Shown here piece by piece: positions 16,564 to 25,144 of a stretch of 61,224 bases of DNA. A program made the translations under genes and the position numbers. The notes beneath the pieces were generated by a model, which worked only from the letters and a program-made list of their open reading frames with translations, ran no database searches and had not been told where the DNA came from. The stretch covers positions 1 through 61,224 of the forward strand of contig VXNS01000032.1 in NCBI GenBank assembly GCA_009840445.1, written 5' to 3'. The stretch is from Synechococcus sp. SB0662_bin_14. GTDB lineage: Bacteria > Cyanobacteriota > Cyanobacteriia > PCC-6307 > Cyanobiaceae. How positions within the stretch are numbered: position 1 is the first letter of the stretch; each line of letters starts with the position of its first letter.

Positions 16564-17784
16564 TCAGCCGCTGGAGAGAAAGCGCACCAAGTCTGCTTTC
16601 TTCTTCACTTCTTTGTGGGCAAGATCGCGCTTGTCCGCTTCCCGGCGTAACTCTTTGACCGTCATTTGCTGGAGCAGGAAGCGAACGGTGTTGGGGACCG
16701 GGGGAGGTGCTGGATTGAGATTGAAGTGAAATCCTTTGGCAAGGATGGTTTGTGTTGCCTTAAGTATAGTGAATTGAGTCTCATCACGCAATGCTTTGGT
16801 CATGTCCTTAAAATTACGCCAATAGGGGCGGCTGGGGGAGCCAGAAAGTTGGTGGGAAAGCTTCTCTGCTTCCCCTGTCTCTAAGGGAAAAATGTTAACG
16901 TGGCGGCTGAGTTCTTCCGATGATACTGTATTGATGCACAGACTTGGCAAAGGTTGGGGGGCGAAGCTGAAATAATTGTCCAAGCAATTCGTGTGTTTTT
17001 TGGTGATGGTGACCTTATAGGATTTGGCTAGAGCTTTGATGGGGTCCCATGAGGACCAGTAGGGGCGACCGGGAGAGCCGGGAAGCAGCCGGGAAAGCTG
17101 ATCGGCAAACCCTGTCTCCAAGGGGAGAATATGAAGGTGGCGGCTGATGTCCTCCGCAGAGGCTGTGTTAATGCACAGGGTTGGTAAGGATTGAGGCTCA
17201 AAGCAGAAATAATTGTCCAAGCAATTCGTGTGTTTTTTGGTGATGGTGACCTTGTGGGATTTGGCAAGGGCTTTGATGGGGTCCCATGAGGACCAGTAGG
17301 GGCGGCTGGGGTGCTTTGCCAGCACTTGCATTAGCTCTGCTCGCTTAAGGAGATTGGCGAGCCCTTTTTCATTTCGGACAAGATGGTCAAAGACCTGTGC
17401 AAGGTCAACTGAATCCAGGGCAGCGATGTTAAACGTAACTGGCTGGTCCTTTGACTGAAGCTCTGCTTGCCAAAGACCGGGGTTCCGCTCTGGCTGGTTC
17501 AGGCGCAGGCAAAAGGCAAGCGGGCACTGAGCCTTCTGACGGGCAAAGAAGATGTGATGATTGGCAAGAACTTCGTAACGGTGCGTGGTGACCACCGTGG
17601 GCAACGGCAGCGTCGGCGTGCTGTCAGAACAGACGGGAATGGGGATGGTGTTCATGGCCTCGGGATTGTTGCGGTAGTGTTGGGTGAGGTAAATCATTTC
17701 CAGAGAAGGTTTGCATGTCTTAGGAGTTGAGAACAACTGGTCGGTGGCAATGACCGAGAGTTGAACAATGAGATTTGTTGTCAT
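16564..17784 (-). CDS. tandem-repeat protein with C-terminal SAP-like domain
   Basis: A 406-aa protein I cannot assign to a family. Residues 160-238 and 239-317 are two near-identical 79-residue units starting '(S/G)RPYWSSWDPIKALAKS' and containing 'KVTITKKHTNCLDNYF' and 'FPLETG'-like segments. A third, degenerate unit starts at residue 318 ('SRPYWRNFKDMTKAL'). The last about 33 residues ('MTVKELRREADKRDLAHKEV...') look like a SAP-type helix-extended-loop-helix, a DNA-binding motif. Its ATG overlaps the stop of the upstream HEPN/ParA gene by four bases (ATGA), so the two are translationally coupled. The repeats may bind DNA or a partner; this is inference. Confidence 0.7.
   Translation of the reverse strand: MTTNLIVQLSVIATDQLFSTPKTCKPSLEMIYLTQHYRNNPEAMNTIPIPVCSDSTPTLPLPTVVTTHRYEVLANHHIFFARQKAQCPLAFCLRLNQPERNPGLWQAELQSKDQPVTFNIAALDSVDLAQVFDHLVRNEKGLANLLKRAELMQVLAKHPSRPYWSSWDPIKALAKSHKVTITKKHTNCLDNYFCFEPQSLPTLCINTASAEDISRHLHILPLETGFADQLSRLLPGSPGRPYWSSWDPIKALAKSYKVTITKKHTNCLDNYFSFAPQPLPSLCINTVSSEELSRHVNIFPLETGEAEKLSHQLSGSPSRPYWRNFKDMTKALRDETQFTILKATQTILAKGFHFNLNPAPPPVPNTVRFLLQQMTVKELRREADKRDLAHKEVKKKADLVRFLSSG
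16834..17307 (-). repeat. two near-identical 237-bp tandem repeats inside a gene
   Basis: Two direct repeats with an exact 237-base period encode the 79-residue units of the SAP-like protein. For example, TTGTCCAAGCAATTCGTGTG recurs 237 bases apart, and GGGTCCCATGAGGACCAGTA recurs in each. The high DNA identity points to recent duplication, while the third unit downstream is strongly diverged. Confidence 0.9.
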
Positions 17785-19757
17785 TTTCCTTCTCCAATGA
17801 TTGACGCAAGTAGGTCAGCATAAATATCTTGAGGTCGTTTTTGCCAAGGGATTCTGATAGGTCTTTGAGCGTCTAAGTAATTAGCATTTCTGATGTGAGT
17901 AGATTCTTTGATTAATCGCAAACCTTTATTTGTTTGGCCACTGAAGAAAGCCCGACTTAACTCTTCTTGTTTTTCTTCTTCAGCATTGTCAATGAAGCCG
18001 TTGATATGCAATAAAGTTCGTACCATAGTTGCCTCTTCTACTAACTTACAACGATTAATCCATAGTCCCAGGTTTTCAGGCCCTCCATCTTTACGAATGT
18101 CGCGACTTCTGGGAAGGAGATCATAAATAACAGAATAATAATTCTTAAAAGAATTGTAATCTCCCCACAAAGCAATTGGTAGAAGACAATCAGCTGCATT
18201 AAGAGCTTCTCGAGCATAGATATTTTGCTGATAATTTGGTGGTGCGTCAATAATAACATAATCATAATTTTTAACAAGTTCTAAGCATAACCTTCTTAAA
18301 GATAGATTGTCTGCAAATCGCTCTCCATAGATCATGCCAGATTTCTCATCACAAAGAGACGTGTCTGCTGCGAGAAGATCAATTGAAACATTGTCTTTCA
18401 TGTAACAAAATATAGATTCTTTCAATTTAAATTGATCAAAACTTTTAGATATTGTGTCGTTAGTATTTTCTAATAGTCTTAACATTTTTCCACTATATTC
18501 TTCTAAGCTACATTTGAAATTGTTTGTGAGATCTGCTTGATTATGGTCAAAATCGATTACCAAGATTTTTCTGCGACGCTCTTTATCATAATGATAACTA
18601 GTTGAATTACTTAATAAAAAGGAAAGGAAAAATGTCACCGTAGTTTTTCCAACACCTCCTTTATTATTCCAAACAGTGATAATTGTTCCTCGGCTACGTT
18701 CCTGCGCTTTAGGTTCTTCGATTAAAACTTTTTTAAGATATGCAATAATCTCATTAACACGTTTGATCTTGTCTTCACGGGTTTTAAGTCGATCATCTCC
18801 TATCAAGTTTTGCAAATTTACGAGACTAGTAACCGGATAAATAAGTTTTTCATGCTTACGAAATAACTGAATCTGACGAATATTGAAAATTATACCATGT
18901 TCAACATCATGACATTTTATAGAGTTCATATATCTTTTTAACTGGTCAACGGTTTTAAAATATGTGCCACTATGAAAATGCAAATTAGAGTTAGGACTTT
19001 TTAGTTCTAAGAGAATTTTTGGACATTTTCGATTTAGATCAAATTCTTCGTTGATGTAGGATGCGGCAAAATCAGCTTTCTGCCTTGCGCCACACTTAAA
19101 TTCCTTTGATATTTGCCGATCCGTTAAGCCAAGCCCTTGCTTAAGCAGGATTTCTGCTGCATGGGTCGTTAGCTCTTCCCCATGACTTTTTTCAAGTCCT
19201 TCCAGGATTCTCAGTAAGCTCTCACCTGCTGATGCTGAATCTTGCTCGGCGGTAGTATACTTTATTGCAACGTTCTCCATAGCACTGCTCGCCTTCTTGC
19301 GTCCCTTGCTCTCATTCTGTTCCTCAGCAAGAACCAGCAACTGCTCGCTTCTAAGTTGCTTTACAGCCTCTGTCTGTGGTGCAGAAAGTGTTCCCAGCAA
19401 CCGCTCAGAAGAATCAAGGAGTCGGTAAATATCATCACTGGAGAGGTTTTCCTGGTGTGCCCACTTGTTGCGATAATCTGATAGCTCATAAACTAAGTTG
19501 CATTCTGTTTGTCCAAGCTTCGAACGGAAACAATCATTCCAAGTGATCTTCATAAGTCTGAACAAACCTGCAACGTCTAAATCGTTGGGAGTCGGCCATA
19601 GTGGGCGAGGTGTACTGTTCAACAGCTTCTCGCGTGTCTCCTTACTCAGGCGTTGACGATCCCATGCTGTTTGCACCTCACGCTTCACAAACGGCCCCAG
19701 ACCCTCCTTCAAGAGGCGAAGCGCATTGCCAACACGCTCGTGGTTGGAAGTGACCAT
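17781..19757 (-). CDS. Swt1-like HEPN / PD-(D/E)xK-like / ParA ATPase fusion protein
   Basis: A 658-aa multidomain protein. Residues 1-130 match the Swt1-type HEPN domain: 'MVTSNHERVGNALRLLKEGL', 'LFRLMKITWNDCFR' and the RNase motif R-x4-H in 'DYRNKWAHQ' (R96, H101). Residues about 195-310 resemble the N-terminal nuclease domain of type I restriction subunits, with 'KADFAASY', 'PKILLELKSPN' (D...E-x-K) and 'VDQLKRYM'. Residues about 355-658 are a ParA/MinD-type ATPase with deviant Walker A 'NNKGGVGKTT', 'ILVIDFDHNQADLT' and 'YVIIDAPPNYQQN'. ATG 19757 is chosen because the HEPN homology starts there. DNA after the HEPN part is much more AT-rich than the surroundings. It is coupled to the SAP-repeat gene and lies 125 bases downstream of the AlbA_2 gene. 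Probable defence protein. Confidence 0.8.
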   Translation of the reverse strand: MVTSNHERVGNALRLLKEGLGPFVKREVQTAWDRQRLSKETREKLLNSTPRPLWPTPNDLDVAGLFRLMKITWNDCFRSKLGQTECNLVYELSDYRNKWAHQENLSSDDIYRLLDSSERLLGTLSAPQTEAVKQLRSEQLLVLAEEQNESKGRKKASSAMENVAIKYTTAEQDSASAGESLLRILEGLEKSHGEELTTHAAEILLKQGLGLTDRQISKEFKCGARQKADFAASYINEEFDLNRKCPKILLELKSPNSNLHFHSGTYFKTVDQLKRYMNSIKCHDVEHGIIFNIRQIQLFRKHEKLIYPVTSLVNLQNLIGDDRLKTREDKIKRVNEIIAYLKKVLIEEPKAQERSRGTIITVWNNKGGVGKTTVTFFLSFLLSNSTSYHYDKERRRKILVIDFDHNQADLTNNFKCSLEEYSGKMLRLLENTNDTISKSFDQFKLKESIFCYMKDNVSIDLLAADTSLCDEKSGMIYGERFADNLSLRRLCLELVKNYDYVIIDAPPNYQQNIYAREALNAADCLLPIALWGDYNSFKNYYSVIYDLLPRSRDIRKDGGPENLGLWINRCKLVEEATMVRTLLHINGFIDNAEEEKQEELSRAFFSGQTNKGLRLIKESTHIRNANYLDAQRPIRIPWQKRPQDIYADLLASIIGEGK

Positions 19758-19882
19758 GAAGTTGGAGCATGGGGATTCTGCTGGCATAACGTTACCATCA
19801 CAAGAGACGAAGCATTGCATTGCCGCTCGCAGCAACAGTCCCGGCCGTGGTCTGCGCCGCATCCCGGACGGGATGGCCCCCG

Positions 19883-21862
19883 TCACCGGCGCCCCCGTTC
19901 CTGCAACTTCTGCAACTCCTGCGCAAATCTGGTTTCTTCCGGCAGGAGCACGATGGCCTCGCGGTAGGCATTCTCCACGTCCCGGGCCGGCGCCCCCAGC
20001 CAACGGAGGGTGCGGGCCAATTCCCGCCAGGCCCAGGCATGACGGGTGGGTGAAGCGCTCAACTGGAGCACCCGCTCCAGCAGGGTGCGGGCCTCCCTGA
20101 GGAGCTGCCGCCGGGAAGCCTCCCGTCTTGCCCGCCCGGCTTCCCCGGACAACTGGAGCTTGGTCTGGGCAAACTCCAGCAGGGCGCGGGGGTCGGCATC
20201 GATGGCGTCACCGGCACGCTGGAAGTGCCGATGAGCAGCACGGGGATCCCGGAGGCGGCGGGCCAGAATTGCGGCGTCGATGGCGTCTTGATCAAACAGC
20301 AGGGACGAGTTCTTCCGAAGCAACTGTCGCGCCTTTTCCTCCTTTCCCGCATCCATCAGCACGTTGGCGAGGACGTTCCTGAGATGGGGAAGTACGCCCT
20401 GTGGCCCCTTGGCCGTGAAGGTGTTCAACACGGCTTCGGACTGCTGCACCTCGCCTCGTTTTCCGTACTCCCGGATCAACTCCGCCGCCAGCACCCCGGC
20501 GGACGGGTTCACGGCCCAGGCAGCTTCCAGGCGGTGGAGCGCCTCCTCCGAGGCTCCCAAGACCCGCAGGTGGGCCGCATCCCGCAGGGCGGAGAGGGCT
20601 TCGTATTCCGGGTGGGCGGGCAGCGTAGCCTGGAAAAACGTGCGCTGCTGGTCGAACCGGAAGCGGGGCAGAGGCGATCCGTTGGCCGCCATGGCCCGGA
20701 ACACCTTGGGCAGACCTGTGTGGCGACCCTCGGCCAGCCCCAACTCCTTGAGGAACTCGCCAATCCGGCGATTCCGGGCGGGCACGGGTGGCGTTGCGGC
20801 GTCGGGGGCCAAGTGGTGGGCCTCAATGCCCGGAACGGGTCCCGGATAGCTGATGACCTCGATCCGCCCCGGATAGAGATAGACCTTGGTGGGCTCGGGC
20901 TGATGGGCGGCGTAGCTGCGGTGGTACACTGCGTTGACCAGCGTCTCCCGGAGAGCCGGTAACGGGTAGCTGACCCAGCCACGAACCTGACTCCGGTCCT
21001 GCTGCTTCTGCAGATGGACGGTGGACAGATTCTCCAGGTAGCCGAGGCAGTCACGAACTTGATCCGCCAGGGCGCCGCTGAAGGTGCGTTCCTCCTGCAC
21101 GTCTCCGGCGCGATCCGCGGTGAACTGCACCACCTCGATTTTGGCGCCCCGGAACCACCGCAGTGGATCATGGGAGAAGAAGAGCAGGCCCACGTTCCGC
21201 GGCGCCGCGTGACCATTCACCGGCGCTGTGAGTTGCATGTGCCGATAGACGACACGGGCGTCCGGTTCAGTGAGGAGTCCACCGCCCACGTCGTGCAGGA
21301 ACTCCCGCACCTTGGCCTCCCGCAGGTCTTCAACTGTGGCGTCCATGGCCCTGCGATCATCCCAGGGCACACGGGCCGCCTGCTCCATGAGGGCCGGGAG
21401 GAGAGTCCCGCGCCGCTCGGCATCCACCGTCTCCGTACCGAGGCGGACCCAGTAGCGGAGGGAGCCGTCCTGCCCGGCAGGCGCCCGATGGGGCCTCGTC
21501 TCACTGCCCGGCGCCCACACCACCAGCAGCCGTCGGTCCGCCACCGTCTCGGGAGACAGGATGGGCTGATAGGGCGGATCCAGACGGTTGCATTGACCAC
21601 GAATCCACTTCTGGGCCGCCTCCACCGCCTCATCGGTCAGACCAGGCGGGGGGAAGACAGCACGGCCGTTCTGCTCCGCCACCCCAAGCACCACATAGCC
21701 GCCGTTCAGATTCTGAAGGTCGTTGGCAAAGGCGCAGATGGTCCGCAGCACCTGGGGACCCGTGGTTTTGGGATCCCAGCCGGCCTTGAACTCAACCCGC
21801 TGGGATTCCACGCCGCGACAGGCCAGGAGATCCTCAAGATTGATGGGGAGAATCGAGGGCAT
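19883..21862 (-). CDS. AlbA_2 (Schlafen-like) / HATPase_c_4 / TPR protein
   Basis: A 659-aa protein. The N-terminal AlbA_2 domain (residues about 8-150) shows the hallmark 'VESQRVEFKAGWD', 'GGYVVLGVAE' and 'RYWVRLGTETVDA'. In Schlafen-type enzymes the equivalent acidic residues form an RNase site. The middle carries the HATPase_c_4 motif 'ALRETLVNAVYHRSYAA' and 'KVYLYPGRIEVISYPGP'. The C-terminal about 200 residues are Ala/Leu/Arg-rich helical pairs consistent with TPRs. ATG 21862 is the natural start; upstream codons lie in the spacer to the divergent ABC gene. Many relatives are annotated as transcriptional regulators or RNA-binding ATPases. As first gene of a three-gene minus-strand cluster it may be a sensor or effector. 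GC content is core-like, unlike the next gene. Confidence 0.82.
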   Translation of the reverse strand: MPSILPINLEDLLACRGVESQRVEFKAGWDPKTTGPQVLRTICAFANDLQNLNGGYVVLGVAEQNGRAVFPPPGLTDEAVEAAQKWIRGQCNRLDPPYQPILSPETVADRRLLVVWAPGSETRPHRAPAGQDGSLRYWVRLGTETVDAERRGTLLPALMEQAARVPWDDRRAMDATVEDLREAKVREFLHDVGGGLLTEPDARVVYRHMQLTAPVNGHAAPRNVGLLFFSHDPLRWFRGAKIEVVQFTADRAGDVQEERTFSGALADQVRDCLGYLENLSTVHLQKQQDRSQVRGWVSYPLPALRETLVNAVYHRSYAAHQPEPTKVYLYPGRIEVISYPGPVPGIEAHHLAPDAATPPVPARNRRIGEFLKELGLAEGRHTGLPKVFRAMAANGSPLPRFRFDQQRTFFQATLPAHPEYEALSALRDAAHLRVLGASEEALHRLEAAWAVNPSAGVLAAELIREYGKRGEVQQSEAVLNTFTAKGPQGVLPHLRNVLANVLMDAGKEEKARQLLRKNSSLLFDQDAIDAAILARRLRDPRAAHRHFQRAGDAIDADPRALLEFAQTKLQLSGEAGRARREASRRQLLREARTLLERVLQLSASPTRHAWAWRELARTLRWLGAPARDVENAYREAIVLLPEETRFAQELQKLQERGRR

Positions 21863-21911
21863 GGGGAGGCCGCCAGACAGACAAGATAAGCAGCAGTCAC
21901 CCCTCCTCCCC

Positions 21912-23102
21912 ATGGCCAGCGTCGAGTTTCGCCACTGCCGCAAGGCTTATCCGCCACGGGCCGGGGCTGGGACGACGGAGGTGCTCAAGGGGATTGACCT
22001 CACCGTTGCCGATGGGGAATTTCTGGTGTTGGTGGGTCCCTCCGGCTGTGGCAAGACCACCCTCTTGCGGCTGCTGGCCGGCTTGGAATCCCTCAGTGGC
22101 GGCGACGTGCTGGTGGGGGGGCGCTCCGTGCAGCATCTCTCGCCGGCCCAGCGGAACGTGGCCATGGTGTTTCAAAGCTATGCCCTCTACCCCCACCTCT
22201 CGGTGGCCCAAAACCTGGCCTTTGGCCTGCGGCGCAGCCGCCCCCGCCGTGGTCTGCGGCGCATTCAGGACGGGCTGGCCCACTGCACGGCCCCATGGCC
22301 ACGGCCGCTGCGGGTTCCCTCCCGGCGGGAAGCGGCCATTCAGCAGCGTGTCCGGGAGGTGGCCGCCATGCTGGATCTGGGGACTTTGCTGCACCGCCGG
22401 CCCCGGGAGCTTTCCGGTGGGCAGAAGCAACGGGTGGCGCTGGGCCGCGCCATTGCCCGGGAACCGGCGGTGTTTTTGATGGACGAACCCCTGAGCAACC
22501 TGGACGCCAAGTTGCGGGGAGAAACACGGCTGGCCATTGCCCGTCTCCAGAAGACCCTGGGGACCACCACCATCTACGTCACCCACGACCAAGTGGAGGC
22601 CATGACCATGGGACACCGTATCGCCGTGCTCCACCAGGGTGCCCTGCAACAGGTGGGCACGCCGCGCCAACTCTACAACCGGCCCGTCAACCTGTTTGTG
22701 GCCCAGTTCATGGGTCATCCCCCCATGAACCTGCTGCCCGCCACGCCAACCCCCAACGGGCTGGTGCTGGACGGGCAGCCGCTGCCCCTCTCGCAGCGCC
22801 TGCGGGCTGTCCTGGCGCAGTGCAGTTATCCTGTGGCCACTGCCGGTATTCGGGCGGAGGCGCTCCACGTGGGGGCGCCCCAGGATCGGGCCTCCGCCCC
22901 CAACGGCCTGGCGGCCACGGTGGTGGCCGTTGAAGCCCTGGGCCATGAGCAACTGCTGGGCTGCCGCCTCGCTGCGGGCCAACAGTTGGTGCAGGTGCGG
23001 GCCGCTGCGGATCTACCGGTGCGGCTGGGGGACAACCTCACCATCACCCCCGATCAAGACGCTTGGCGCCTCTTTGATGCCCAGGGCAGGGCGCTGCCAT
23101 GA
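21912..23102 (+). CDS. ugpC: UgpC/MalK-type sugar ABC transporter ATPase
   Basis: A 396-aa ATPase of the carbohydrate-importer class. Walker A is 'GPSGCGKTTLLRLLAGLES', the Q-loop is 'VAMVFQSYALYPHLSV', the signature is 'LSGGQKQRVALGRAIA', Walker B is 'VFLMDEPLSNLDAKLRGE' and the switch is 'TIYVTHDQVEAMTMG'. A C-terminal TOBE/MOP-like regulatory domain follows. An unusual insert of about 35 residues ('RRSRPRRGLRRIQDG...') sits between the Q-loop and the signature, in the helical subdomain. Its DNA resembles a stretch at about 19840-19875. No permease or binding protein is next to it; in cyanobacteria this shared ATPase is often encoded alone. It diverges from the AlbA_2 gene across 49 bases. 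Confidence 0.87.
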   Translation: MASVEFRHCRKAYPPRAGAGTTEVLKGIDLTVADGEFLVLVGPSGCGKTTLLRLLAGLESLSGGDVLVGGRSVQHLSPAQRNVAMVFQSYALYPHLSVAQNLAFGLRRSRPRRGLRRIQDGLAHCTAPWPRPLRVPSRREAAIQQRVREVAAMLDLGTLLHRRPRELSGGQKQRVALGRAIAREPAVFLMDEPLSNLDAKLRGETRLAIARLQKTLGTTTIYVTHDQVEAMTMGHRIAVLHQGALQQVGTPRQLYNRPVNLFVAQFMGHPPMNLLPATPTPNGLVLDGQPLPLSQRLRAVLAQCSYPVATAGIRAEALHVGAPQDRASAPNGLAATVVAVEALGHEQLLGCRLAAGQQLVQVRAAADLPVRLGDNLTITPDQDAWRLFDAQGRALP

Positions 23103-23164
23103 CGTTCCCGTCGTGGGCGCTACGCTGGCAAAGGAAGCAAGTTCTATTCCCGGTTTGAAGCGTC

Positions 23165-23635
23165 ATGGCCTCCAGCGCCCCCATGGACAAGTCTGACGAG
23201 ATGCCCGAGGGGGATCAATCCCCCGAAACAACAGGCCTTCCCGCTGCAGGTGACCCCTGGTGGCGTCAGTGGTTTGGCCCTGCGGTGGCGGCCACCATCA
23301 TCAGTGCGCTGGTCATTGCCCTGGCGACGGTTGGCGGGACTGGATTCAACTCCCTCAAAGGTGATGTCAGGGATCTCAAGCTGGATATCACCGCCAGCGA
23401 AACCAGGGTACGGGAAGACGTGAAAGCCTTCAGGGCGGAAGTCAAGGACGACCTGGTGGGTTTCAGAACCGAATCCAAGGACGATATGAAAGCCTTCAGA
23501 GCGGAAGTCAAGGAAGATATGAAAGAGTTCAGGACGGAAGTCAAGGCAGACCTGGCAGGTCTCAGGGCAGAGAACCGGGCATTGAACGACAAGTTGGATC
23601 GGATATTGGAAGTCGTCTTGGCGGGCCAGTCTTGA
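23165..23635 (+). CDS. membrane-anchored hendecad coiled-coil protein
   Basis: A 156-aa protein with an N-terminal charged tail, one membrane span ('WFGPAVAATIISALVIALAT') and a C-terminal rod of consecutive 11-residue repeats. These are 'DVKAFRAEVKD', 'DLVGFRTESKD', 'DMKAFRAEVKE', 'DMKEFRTEVKA' and 'DLAGLRAENRA'. Hendecad repeats form slightly right-handed coiled coils. No catalytic motif is seen. A protein of the same design is encoded at 48160-48531. Its stop nearly abuts the PLD-like gene. Function unknown; it could be a scaffold or microdomain-type protein. Confidence 0.65.
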   Translation: MASSAPMDKSDEMPEGDQSPETTGLPAAGDPWWRQWFGPAVAATIISALVIALATVGGTGFNSLKGDVRDLKLDITASETRVREDVKAFRAEVKDDLVGFRTESKDDMKAFRAEVKEDMKEFRTEVKADLAGLRAENRALNDKLDRILEVVLAGQS

Positions 23636-23655
23636 GGGGAGAGAGGTTCATTGCC

Positions 23656-24305
23656 ATGGCTGACGGCCACATCCTGGACAACCGGATCAGCACGGTGGCG
23701 TGTTATCTGGCGCAGGCCCTGGCCGGTGCGGACGACTTCTGCCTTGTATCGGCCTACTTCACCATCCACGGCTATGCCCTCCTGGCAGAGCAGTTGGACA
23801 CTGTGGGCCGCACCCGGTTCCTGTTTGGCGATCCGGGCTCGGTGGAGGAGGTGGATCCGGGCCAGAAGGAGCCCAAGGCGTTTGCCCTCACCGAGGGGGG
23901 CCTGGAGCCCAGGCACGTGCTGGTGCAAAAGGCCCTGGCCCGCCGTTGCGCGGCATGGGTGGGGCAAAGCACGGTGGAGATTCGCGCCATACACCGCGCC
24001 AATTTTCTCCACGGCAAGCTGTACCTCATCGCCTCGCCCCATGGCCGGGCGGGGGTGGTGGGCAGTTCCAATTTCACCCGGCGTGGGCTGGGGGCAGGCA
24101 ACCAGCCCAACCTGGAAATCAACCTGGCCAGCGAAGACCGGGAGACGGTCCAGGAGCTGCAAAGCTGGTTTGACCGGCTTTGGGCAGACGATGGATGCAC
24201 CAGGGACGTGAAGCAGCACAGCAGGTGCTGTTGCGAGATTTAGCCGAAGGATATAATCGAGAAGCTAGACAGATAATTGATGAACACAAACAAGAAAACG
24301 AATGA
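23656..24305 (+). pseudogene. frameshifted remnant of a PLD-like (helicase-type) protein
   Basis: Residues 1-180 match the N-terminal phospholipase-D-like domain found on some SNF2/DEAD-type helicases and restriction enzymes: 'MADGHILDNRISTVACYLAQ', 'DFCLVSAYFTIHGYALLAEQ', 'LHGKLYLIASP' (H-x-K), 'GVVGSSNFTRRGLG' and 'LEINLASED'. The frame reaches a stop at 24243 through a Cys-rich, out-of-character tail. Reading -1 from about 24213 continues sensibly ('QQVLLRDLAEGYNREARQII') to a stop at 24305. No helicase domain follows. I read it as a truncated and frameshifted remnant of a defence or DNA-processing gene. Confidence 0.7.
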
Positions 24306-25144
24306 CCAAGTCGTTCAATAAGGCAAAGATGGGAAACCTATGGGCACCACGAAGAATTACCGCCCCTCTCTGGAGAAAGCGTGCTGGCCCATGTAAGCCC
24401 CTTCCACAACTGGCTTTCTCATGTTGATAGCGGAGGGGTCGCTGATTCACGCTTGCGCGGAAATGACGGATGAAGTGCGGGAGCGCGACAGTCTGGGCGC
24501 ACGTCACGCCTTGGAAGCCATGGCCACCCCAGGGGAAACGTCCCCCGCCCCGCCCTGGAGCAAGCCGCTATTCAGCAGCAACCAGCCGTGGGCGCAGAAG
24601 CGCAATGCCGCCACTACAGCCAATCCGACGCAAAGCGGGCAGTGGGTGAGGCCCATGCAAACCATCCGGCTGCCCCAGCTTGACGGCGCCGGTCCCCCTG
24701 GGGCCAATCCCTGGCGCAAATCGAGACAATTCTGCACCTCCCCGGTGCTTCTGCCCCCCTGCTGCAAACGCCCCGTTCCTCACAGGTCCGCCAATAAGGG
24801 TGGCAGCCCCTCGCTCCCGCTGGCAGCGCCGGCTGGCCCAGGCGCTGCCGGGGTAGCAAGAACCGTGATTCCCGCGGACCTTGTCCCCAGGGAAGCGGGG
24901 AGCGGGAATGGGGCGGGAGCAACCCGTTGCTTGCCAGGAATCATTCCCGTAGCGCGCCGTGGCTTGGGCAGGGCTCCGTTCGCGGACGGTGGGCATGGTC
25001 TGCACCATGGCGGCGTAAGCCAGGGCAGGTTCTTTCCCGGTAGGCGGTTGCGCCCCCTTGGCCGCCAGCGCATCTGCCAGCCTCATGGACCCACCAGGCA
25101 CCGCCGCACCATCCCGGATCTTGGGCAGGTTAGTTGAGTGACGG
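24306..25144. other. 840-base stretch without a supported gene
   Basis: Open frames exist in several phases on both strands, but none has a recognisable domain, a good ribosome site or core-like composition. The translations are rich in Pro, Gly and Arg. No CRISPR, tRNA or clear insertion-sequence end is visible. It may be decayed sequence left by the truncated PLD-type gene upstream. Confidence 0.5.

Noticed and set aside
16834-17307. Considered as a CRISPR-like array because of direct repeats
   Set aside because: The repeat period is 237 bases, the units are continuous without spacers, and they encode protein.
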